Shown here piece by piece: positions 57,314-64,000 of a stretch of DNA of 64,000 nt. The stretch's first letter is position 1, and every line of letters starts with the position of its first letter. A model generated the notes under the pieces. It was not told the origin of the DNA, made no database searches, and was given only the letters and a program-made list of their open reading frames with translations. This DNA is from Zopfochytrium polystomum. Lineage: Eukaryota; Chytridiomycota; Chytridiomycetes; Chytridiales; Chytridiaceae. The stretch is from NCBI GenBank assembly GCA_025765615.1, contig JAIVFJ010000244.1:1-64000 (forward strand), read 5' to 3'. The position numbers and the translations under genes are program-made.

Positions 57314-57869
57314 ACAGCCCTCGTTCATCGCTGGACGGACGGCCGGTATGTCGAGGAGTACGACTACGCGATCGACGAAGTCCTACGCCGGTGGCGCACC
57401 CTCGACCAGGAGCAGCCGCAGCAGTAGCAGCAGCAGGCCGTCATCGCGGACATCGCACACGTGATCCTGGAAGCGCCTCCCGCGATGCGATGGCAGTACG
57501 CGCGCCAGTGCGACGGCGTCGTGCTCGTGTACTCGATCGCGTCGCGGGGCTCGTTCGGCGAGGCGTTCAAGCTACGCGCGGAGATTGCGCGCGTGAGGGG
57601 ACGGGGACCATGCGGTCCCGCTGGTGCTGGTCGGGTGCATGGCCGATCTTGACTACTGCAACGGCGACGAAGGTCAGCGGCGGGAGGTGTCGGAGTTGGA
57701 CGGGAGGATCGCGGCGAGGGCGATGCGGGCGGACGCGTTCTTGGAGGCGTCGGCAAAGACGGGGGTCAACGTGAACAACGTGTTTGAAGCGGTGGTGCGC
57801 TGTGTACTGGACGAGAAGCGGATTGTCGGCTCCACCGCGGTTGATCGGCGGAGGTGTGTGCTCTCGTGA
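57314..57869 (+). pseudogene. Ras-like small GTPase, broken
   Basis: Similar to Ras from just after the P-loop: TALVHRWTDGRYVEEYDYAI (switch I side), AMRWQYARQCDGVVLVYSIA, a degenerate G4 (LVLVGCMADLD instead of NKxD), G5 EASAKTGVNVNNVFEAVVRC and a C-terminal CVLS box for farnesylation. The GxxxxGK(S/T) P-loop is not visible upstream. An in-frame TAG interrupts a CAG run at 57425-57427, and a frame shift lies near 57600 in a G4 run. Several defects together suggest a pseudogene, though missed exons and base errors could explain some. Confidence 0.6.
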
Positions 57870-58078
57870 AAACGGGTCTGAGGGGAGGAGCGGTGTGCGC
57901 GTGTGCGTGCGACCAGGTCGGCGGCGCAGAGACATGATGCATCGGACATCGTAGGATTCGCATATTCATGTATGTAGGGGTCTGTGTACTGTGGTACTTG
58001 TATTCGGTTGTGGGACCTTCGAATGTGTAAAGTACTAGAGGGGGTGGTTCTTCTACCAGCCTCGCACAAGTTTTTTGC
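57870..58078. other. Intergenic
   Basis: Short spacer upstream of the inositol kinase. Nothing recognised. Confidence 0.5.
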
Positions 58079-59687
58079 ATGAACGCAAACAGGACACCCC
58101 TTTCGATCATGGTGAAGTCGTCGCCGTCCACAACCCGATTCAACCCGTCGTTGGCGCCAGCTGCATCGCCGCCGCCAACACACCCACCTTTTCCGCCACC
58201 GCCGGACGGCGCCGCCTCCGCCGACCATGACAACGCTCCCTCCCACGACCACGGTGGCGGTGGCGGAACCCCCTTCGCGCTGCAGACTGCCGGGCACAAG
58301 GACGCCATCCTAAGCCTGTCACCCTCCGTCCTCGCAAAGCCGCTCTCCGCCATCGAGCTCGCATTTTACCGCGACGCCGCTGCCCCCGCATCCGCCGCCG
58401 CCCCCGCCACTGACCGCGGCATCCACCTCCGCCCTTTCCTCCCCTCCTTCCTGGGCCTCGCAACCCTCTCCCCAGCAGCGACCCCCACCCCGATCCCCGC
58501 CACCCCGGCCACCCAGACCCCGACCCCGACCCCGAAGGACGCGATTCCAACCCCTCCACCCGCCTCGCACCCACCGCCGCCGCCCGCGCCGACGCACATC
58601 AAGCTGGCAAACGTGCTGCACCCGCTGCGCCGCCCGTCCGTGATGGACGTCAAGCTGGGCACGCGGCTGTACGGCGACGACGCGGCGGCGGCGAAACGCG
58701 CGCGGATGGAGGCGCAGGCGGCGGCGACGACGTCGGGCGCGACGGGAGTGAGGGTGTGCGGGATGAAGGTGAGGGTCGTGTCTTCCACTTACGATGACTG
58801 TTTTTTTTTTTCTATTTCTTTCAAGGTGGTGTGCTAACCCCCCTCAAAATCGCCCCCGCTCAACCCAGCGCTACGACCCGTCCACGTCCGCCTACATCAC
58901 CCACGACCGCACCTTTGGCCGCAGCCTGACGCCGGAGACCCTCACCGCGGGGGTGCGCACGTTTTTCACGATCCCGTCCTGCTCCTCCTCCTTGTCCTCG
59001 CTCGATAAGGACGCGGGGGTGAGGCTGATCCCCGCGCGGACGGTGGCGGCGGTCGTGCGGCGACTGCGGCGGCTGCGGGCGGCGGTGGCGGCGACGACGG
59101 CGTGCAGGATGTACGGGGCGTCGGTGCTGGTTGCGTATGAGTGCTGCGCGGAGGAGGGAGGTGTGGCGGGGAAGAGGAAGAGGGGGGTTGGGGCTGGGGA
59201 CGGGGAGGGGAGGAAGAAGCGAAGGGTCGGGAAGGTTGCGAGGGAGGCAGAAGGAGAAGAGGAGGAGGAGACGGTGGAGCAGGAGGAAGAAGACGAAGGC
59301 GAGGAGAAGCCGGACGGCGACGACGGTGCGGTTTTAGCCGCGGTCGCGGACGGCGAGCGCGCGACCGACGGGACCGCTCGCGGCGTGAAGCGCGCGCACA
59401 ACTCGGACGACTCCGACTCGGCCAACCCCACGTCGCAGCGCCGCCGCCTCCCATCCACCACCCCAACCACTATGATGTCCACCGCTACGGGGACCGACCG
59501 CGTCGTCGTGTCGCTGATCGACTTTGCGCACTCGCGGTTCCTGTCCGCCGACGAGTTGGCGGCGGAGCAGGCGGCGGCGGGTGGGGCGCGGGCGGACGCC
59601 GGGGTGCTGCTGGGACTGGACAATTTGATAGGATATGTGGAGGCGGTGCTCGCGGAGGCGGAGGCGGCCGAGGCGGTGGGGGGTTGA
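58079..59687 (+). CDS. Inositol polyphosphate kinase (IPMK/IP6K family)
   Basis: Phosphorylates inositol phosphates with ATP. Two exons, 58079-58768 and 58869-59687, phase 0. Residue landmarks: FLGLATLSP, LANVLHPLRRP, the signature PSVMDVKLGTRLYGDDA (family P-x-x-x-D-x-K-x-G), SGATGVRVCGMK then RYDPSTSAY, and the metal-binding SLIDFAHS near the C-terminus. The N-terminal 75 residues and a linker after residue 330 are low-complexity Pro/Ala- and Glu-rich. In fungi, Arg82/Ipk2 links to arginine and phosphate regulation and Kcs1 to pyrophosphates; the sequence does not tell me which this is. Confidence 0.88.
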
Positions 59688-60149
59688 AGGGCGTGTGTGT
59701 GCGTTTTGCCTTTTCCTTTTTCGTCATGGATAGCAGAGGGCTCTCCATTCCAAGGGTAAACACCGCGCAGCCCACTTGATTATTTTTCTTTCCCCAACAG
59801 TTATATATACAATGTATGAGAACTTTGTCGCCCACCACCGAACCTGCGCTGCCAAGTTTGCCCTTGACACCCGTCGTCACCTTGTCGTCGCTGCGCTGAG
59901 GGATCGCAGGTGTGGCTGGTCCGAGCAGCTGAGTCTAACCCTCACAATACCGCCCTCCTCCTCAACGGTCCATCCGCCTCTGCCACTGCCGGCGCTGCGC
60001 AGGAGCCTCCGTCCAGCTGTGGCGACTCTGGTGCTCCAGTGGGAACGTCCGAGGTCTCGGCGGTGCAGGGCGGGGTGGGGAGGGGTGCAGGTTGCCAAAC
60101 GCCACACAGAGATCAAATATTTTTTGACATTTCTGCCATTGCATTTTTG
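59688..60149. other. Intergenic between inositol kinase and retroelement
   Basis: No gene is supported. It ends at the outer copy of the retroelement's direct repeat. Confidence 0.5.
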
Positions 60150-60196
60150 TTGCAATAAACTGTGCTAGGCTTAAGTCATGCATCGGCAGTGGCCCC
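60150..60196 (-). repeat. 47-bp direct repeat, outer copy
   Basis: Identical to 60525-60571. Core word GTGCTAGGCTTAAGTCATGC. It probably marks the element's 3' boundary and belongs to the split-repeat set used in recombination of circular DNA. Confidence 0.9.
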
Positions 60197-60203
60197 CATT
60201 TTT

Positions 60204-60216
60204 GGGGCGAAGCCCC
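60204..60216. other. GGGGC-GAA-GCCCC hairpin
   Basis: Perfect 5-bp stem with a 3-nt loop, flanked by T and A runs, inside the 3' repeat block of the retroelement. It may be a transcript end or packaging structure. Confidence 0.7.
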
Positions 60217-60237
60217 GAAAACAGGAACCATTGTGTG

Positions 60238-60294
60238 CCTGCACCTGCCGCTCGAGGGGAGTCGAACCCCACGAAGCCCAGCGGTCGGTGCAGG
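60238..60294 (-). other. 57-nt hairpin with tRNA T-arm-like centre
   Basis: Outer stem CCTGCACC/GGTGCAGG, second stem CCGCT/AGCGG, and on the minus strand an inner arm GGGG-TTCGACT-CCCC that matches the Pol III B-box consensus GGTTCGANTCC. The rest does not form a cloverleaf, so it is not called a tRNA. Confidence 0.7.
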
Positions 60295-60524
60295 GACAGC
60301 TAAGAAAACAACAACAACAGCAGAGGAAACATATGGTGTGGGCGGGAGGGAGAAAATGCTTGACTGTGCGTGTGTGCTGTGTTCTATCTAGTGAATCCCC
60401 ACAGAGGCAGATCCCATTATTGCACACACACTACTTATACGGCCTCTCTTTCATGCTCGGAGCTTTCTCCAAAATCCTCCGTGCACTTCAGTGAGCACGT
60501 GAGCCCACACGTGATTTGATTTTA

Positions 60525-60571
60525 TTGCAATAAACTGTGCTAGGCTTAAGTCATGCATCGGCAGTGGCCCC
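60525..60571 (-). repeat. 47-bp direct repeat, inner copy
   Basis: Identical to 60150-60196, 375 bp apart, between the recombinase gene and the element's 3' end. Confidence 0.9.
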
Positions 60572-60619
60572 TCATTCACGGTGCTCATCCCGGTACTGAA
60601 AATATGTGGCCGTGTGCGG

Positions 60620-61897
60620 CTACAGCTCCGTGACTGAGGGGATTTGCATAGTATCAGAGGAAGCAAAGAAGAGAAGCTGCCGATTAGCCTGGATCCAACG
60701 AGAGAGATTCGCCATCCATTGTGCTGGGTCGCCGCCAGCAGTGACAGGGACAAGGTGACTGTAGCGATTCGCCATAGAAGCAGTGCGCCAGTTGCCCCGA
60801 CTCATGACGTCGTGAAGCTGGTCTGGGGCCATGCGAGACGAGATGGCGTTCCCCACCCGAAAGCCATAGACTGTCACTGTGCGGCCCAAAATCTGCTGGA
60901 TGGAGCGGTTGACAGTTGGGATTGCAAGGGGGGCCGTAGAAAACGCGGTGTCTGTGTGATTAAGAAATAGCTTGGGCTGGGCCATGACGTCCAGACCGGC
61001 TGCTGCTGAGGCCTCCCTAAGACGTGAAAGTGCTCGGACAAAGCAGAGGCGCGGATCCTCTGGTGAAGCAAGGATAGCCACATATTCAGCTGCGCCCTTG
61101 GATGTAGTCTTGCCCGCAAAGAAACCCAGGAGGACGCCGTCATAGTTTGGGAGGTGCCAGACAGCTGTGGGCATAAGCTGGACAATATCCCCCCCGCGAC
61201 CACCAGTGAGGCCACAAAGCAGGGTGAATGCATACCAAGTGCAGAGGCGGAGCTGAGAACGGAGCTGAGTGACATGAGACGAACGAATAGTGGTGGCTGT
61301 CTGAGAGGAGGCCCACTGACAGAGAACCTGTCGCAGGTCATCTGCGAACGCAGGCGTTGCTTGGAGTGGGGTCACTTGGGCCGACGATGCCAAGGATGTC
61401 ATCCATTCAACATAGGACGAGACCAGAAAGGAGTCAGCTGGATTCCCCCTTGGATTGTTGGGAGACCAGGGTTGATCAGAGCCCAGCTGAACAAATGTTT
61501 GCCGGAGGTGGCTTACAATGGTGGACAGGGAGGAAGGGGCTGCGTGGAGAGAGCAGAGTGTGGGATCAGCTGGGCCTGCCCGATCATTGCGGTGAGGGCA
61601 GCTGGAGAAGGAAGGGCAGGTGGAACCATCACATGAGTACCCCACCAGCTGACGTTTGCCTGGAGTTGCATGGCCTTTGTGGGGGCAGGAACTGGTGTGA
61701 AACTGAGTGGTGCCGGACTGATCTTTTGAGATGAGGAAGTCCACTACAAGGGTGGGAGTTGTGCCAGAAATGGGAATGCCCCGGATTGACAGGAAGTGGG
61801 CCAAAGCGTCTCGTACGGCATCCTTGGGGAGTTGGCGCGGCCGTGAGCGGAGGAACTCATGAAAGAGCTGGCGACGGGCAGCAATGTATGGGTTCAA
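60620..61897 (-). CDS. Tyrosine recombinase of the DIRS-like element
   Basis: 425-codon frame starting MNPYIAARRQLFHEFLRSRP. The catalytic domain shows the first Arg in LTGGRGGDIVQL, a Lys in FAGKTTSKGAAEY, the second Arg in TVYGFRVGNAISSRM, and GNWRTASMANRYSHL with the nucleophile Tyr. A Cys/His-rich stretch near residues 65-110 (HKGHAT, CDGSTC, CPH) may bind zinc. It would integrate the circular cDNA copy. The frame is intact, so this gene may be active. Confidence 0.85.
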   Translation of the reverse strand: MNPYIAARRQLFHEFLRSRPRQLPKDAVRDALAHFLSIRGIPISGTTPTLVVDFLISKDQSGTTQFHTSSCPHKGHATPGKRQLVGYSCDGSTCPSFSSCPHRNDRAGPADPTLCSLHAAPSSLSTIVSHLRQTFVQLGSDQPWSPNNPRGNPADSFLVSSYVEWMTSLASSAQVTPLQATPAFADDLRQVLCQWASSQTATTIRSSHVTQLRSQLRLCTWYAFTLLCGLTGGRGGDIVQLMPTAVWHLPNYDGVLLGFFAGKTTSKGAAEYVAILASPEDPRLCFVRALSRLREASAAAGLDVMAQPKLFLNHTDTAFSTAPLAIPTVNRSIQQILGRTVTVYGFRVGNAISSRMAPDQLHDVMSRGNWRTASMANRYSHLVPVTAGGDPAQWMANLSRWIQANRQLLFFASSDTMQIPSVTEL

Positions 61898-61999
61898 TGA
61901 GTCGGCCTTGAGTGCTGGTGCGCAGGGCCTGGCAGATGGAGCGTACCCACACCGGGGGCAATAACACTAGTGAGAAAGGTTGCAAGTTTATTGGATGGG

Positions 62000-63874
62000 T
62001 CAGCCATTGAATGAGAAGGCCATCAGTGGGTAAGGGAGGGGGAGGGGGCACACAAGCTTAAGAGCCTTATGATATCCGAGAACCAAAGGCGGATCACCTG
62101 GGGAGTACAGGAGCCTCACACGAGAGGCCCGAGACTGGATAAATGGAAGAAGGGGATGGGCCGAGAGAGGCGCAATGAGGGTAAAGCAAACATGAAGATC
62201 TGTAAGAAAAGAGAAGACAGCCGCAATGAGAGCAAAGGGAGGGTAGACATAGACATTATGTTGCTCCAACGGAGGGCTGGGACGCCAAGTGAAGAAATTG
62301 ACCAAGGAAGGGGGGCGGCCTGGGATGAGGTAGCGAGTGAAATAGAAGGGGCAGTGAGAATTAAGTGGTGAGGCCATGGCATCCATTGTGAATGGTCCGA
62401 ACTGGGCATTCAACATCGCAAAGGTGACTGAGGGGAGGCGAAAGTCGTTGCCTGAGTCTTCTCGAGAGATTCTGTCTGCGATGGTGTTTTCCACGCCTGG
62501 GACATGGTGGAAGCGAAGGAGGACATTGTGCAAACGAGCAAGGCGCCAAATGCGCTGTAGGGCGCTGCTAATGAGGGGCTGCCGAGAGGCGCCGTGTTGG
62601 AGCGCCCCCAAGACCCCTGAATTGTCCACACCAAGTGCCACAACGCTGAAAGGCGGAGGGTTGAGCGACGACACCAAGTCTGAGGATGCATCTGGTAGCT
62701 CCACATCCAACCATGAGTGGGATACAAGGGGCAGGAGAGCTTCCAAGGTGCGGGCGGCCGCCTCTGCCTCTCGAACATTGATTGACGTCTGTGAGCTTGC
62801 CAGGAATGTTGCTTCAAATTCGTCACCGACATGAACCTCTGCGGTGACGCGCTGGCTGGCAAAGAGTATTCCCCCATAGCGGCGGTCGCTTGCGTCGGAG
62901 TGAATGACAGCGCGAGTGTGCATCTGGTGTAGCCATGGGCAGACTAGTCCAGGCTGAATAAGAGTGCGCCATTCTGAGAGCTCTGCCAGAGCCCCGTCTG
63001 TGAGGAGGAGTGTTGAGCCTCCGTTCCGGCGGTGGGTGGAAATGCAGCCGTACATGTGGCGGGTAAACGTGAGGCCGCCTTGAATTATGAGGGAGAAGTT
63101 GGCGCATTTGCCAACAAAACTTTCGACTGTAGCTGCGCAGATAGGCTGGCTGGTGGAGGCTGGGAGCCAGATAGCCTCCAAAAGCGTCTGAAACTTGATG
63201 CCCTTCTCCAACGGGATGCTGAAGGTCCGATTGCCAAAATCAGAGACAAACCCCAGGTACACCAGAGCAGACAGCATCTCCAGCTGGGACTTTGAAATGC
63301 TTATGAAATAGCCGCAATTGATAAATAGCAAGCATACGATACAAATAGACGTCTCCGCTTGCACTGGGGGTGGCGCTTGTGCCACTACAGAGTCCGAGGG
63401 CCAGGCAAGACGACGTTGAAAGATGGCGTCGTCCAAATACATAGCAGATGGGATGTGTGAATGGCGAAGAAATGCAACTAGTGAGTCTGAGAACATTTGA
63501 AAGACGTAAGGGCATGGGGAGCCACCAAAAATGAGGCAGAGGGCCTCAAAGTAGTATTCAATCCCATTCAGCCGTCCCCTTGTGCCGAAATAAGTGTAGC
63601 TGTTTGGGGCCAAGGGAATGTTGAAGTAGCCAGCCTTGAAATCGATGCTAGCCGCAGAAGTTCCCAGCCAACCCGTAAGAGTTGTGATTGTGTCAAGGGA
63701 AAAGGAAGGTGGTGAGAACCAAAGGTTGAGAAAGGTGCAATCGTCGAACTTCCGAGGCTTGTTGGGCTCGATCCCTGTGGGGCTGACAATATGTGGTGGG
63801 TGGGGGCAGTTGGCCACTGGGCCGACGATACGGCGTGCGCCAGAGCGGACCTCGTCCTCAATTGTCGAGGCCAT
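62000..63874 (-). CDS. Reverse transcriptase-RNase H of the DIRS-like element
   Basis: 624-codon frame; MASTIEDEV is the first Met, and the frame may continue to the right edge. RT motifs: NKPRKFDDCTFLN (fingers), AASIDFKAGYFNIPL (first catalytic Asp), GGSPCPYVFQMF, and MYLDDAIF (YxDD). RNase H follows with VIHSDASDRRYGG, NVREAEAAA, GVDNSGVLGAL and FHHVPGVENTIADRISRE. The frame is intact. Confidence 0.9.
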   Translation of the reverse strand: MASTIEDEVRSGARRIVGPVANCPHPPHIVSPTGIEPNKPRKFDDCTFLNLWFSPPSFSLDTITTLTGWLGTSAASIDFKAGYFNIPLAPNSYTYFGTRGRLNGIEYYFEALCLIFGGSPCPYVFQMFSDSLVAFLRHSHIPSAMYLDDAIFQRRLAWPSDSVVAQAPPPVQAETSICIVCLLFINCGYFISISKSQLEMLSALVYLGFVSDFGNRTFSIPLEKGIKFQTLLEAIWLPASTSQPICAATVESFVGKCANFSLIIQGGLTFTRHMYGCISTHRRNGGSTLLLTDGALAELSEWRTLIQPGLVCPWLHQMHTRAVIHSDASDRRYGGILFASQRVTAEVHVGDEFEATFLASSQTSINVREAEAAARTLEALLPLVSHSWLDVELPDASSDLVSSLNPPPFSVVALGVDNSGVLGALQHGASRQPLISSALQRIWRLARLHNVLLRFHHVPGVENTIADRISREDSGNDFRLPSVTFAMLNAQFGPFTMDAMASPLNSHCPFYFTRYLIPGRPPSLVNFFTWRPSPPLEQHNVYVYPPFALIAAVFSFLTDLHVCFTLIAPLSAHPLLPFIQSRASRVRLLYSPGDPPLVLGYHKALKLVCPLPLPYPLMAFSFNG

Positions 63875-64000
63875 CCAAACGGCGAATGGGCCAGCCTTGG
63901 GGTGCGTACCTGGTGGAAGTGGGTAATTGCGAAAGACGCGGTGTGGTGGAGAGGGTGCGTTGTAGGAGCGGCCTTGGAAAATGCCCTGGAATGGACGGAA

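Larger units (their letters stand above)
60150..64000 (-). mobile_element. DIRS/Ngaro-type tyrosine-recombinase retrotransposon, partial
   Basis: Runs on the minus strand with the 5' part beyond the right edge. Order on its sense strand: reverse transcriptase-RNase H, tyrosine recombinase, then a 420-bp tail with a 47-bp direct repeat (60525-60571 and 60150-60196). That arrangement of split direct repeats instead of LTRs, with a recombinase instead of a DDE integrase, defines the DIRS order. No methyltransferase domain is visible, closer to Ngaro. Confidence 0.9.

Noticed and set aside
60238..60294. A tRNA gene on the minus strand
   Set aside because: Only the T-arm matches; there is no acceptor, D or anticodon arm of normal size.

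Overview
The window is nuclear DNA of a fungus, probably an early-diverging one. Evidence: spliced genes with short GT-AG introns, a lanosterol synthase (ergosterol pathway), a fungal-style STAND/NACHT receptor, a DIRS-type tyrosine-recombinase retrotransposon, GC-rich coding DNA with many simple repeats, and nuclear tRNA genes with A and B boxes. I cannot name the species.

Layout. 0.5-10 kb is accessory DNA: two identical tRNA-Gly genes, a tRNA-Ala, a Tc1-type transposon broken by two nested insertions (one a solo LTR carrying heat-shock-element repeats), a secreted Kunitz-type protein and an ankyrin relic. 10-15 kb holds a decayed copy of a local F-box-associated family, two unrecognised genes and a B-lectin gene in more AT-rich DNA. 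15-18 kb is threonine deaminase. 18-23 kb is an AT-richer TIR-NACHT-ankyrin receptor. 25-45 kb is a dense housekeeping block: sirtuin, DAG-lipase-like protein, 2-Cys peroxiredoxin, alanine-glyoxylate aminotransferase, lanosterol synthase and a Dbp2/p68 RNA helicase; two of its gene pairs are divergent with shared promoters. 45-53 kb has the full-length F-box family member, ERO1 and a rearranged third family copy. 53-60 kb has a 60-residue membrane protein, a TBC Rab-GAP overlapping the start of ribosomal protein eL39, a broken Ras-like gene and an inositol polyphosphate kinase. 60-64 kb is the 3' part of a DIRS-like retrotransposon running off the right edge.

Functional threads. ERO1, the peroxiredoxin, AGXT and the sirtuin concern redox and NAD/peroxisome-mitochondrion metabolism, but nothing shows they are co-regulated. 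The most unusual items are the TIR-NACHT-ankyrin receptor, the three-copy F-box-associated family, the solo LTR with heat-shock elements inside a Tc1 transposase, a Y-shaped inverted repeat in a lanosterol synthase intron, a long DBP2 intron followed by a 17-nt exon, and start codons of eL39 and the TBC gene sharing one CCATGG palindrome.

Caution: several highly conserved genes (DBP2, peroxiredoxin, lanosterol synthase, threonine deaminase, the receptor, the F-box protein) carry single-base frame breaks, often at or next to short homopolymers. Assembly errors are the simplest explanation, so frame-dependent conclusions are provisional. Exon boundaries were read by eye from splice signals, codon phase and family conservation.
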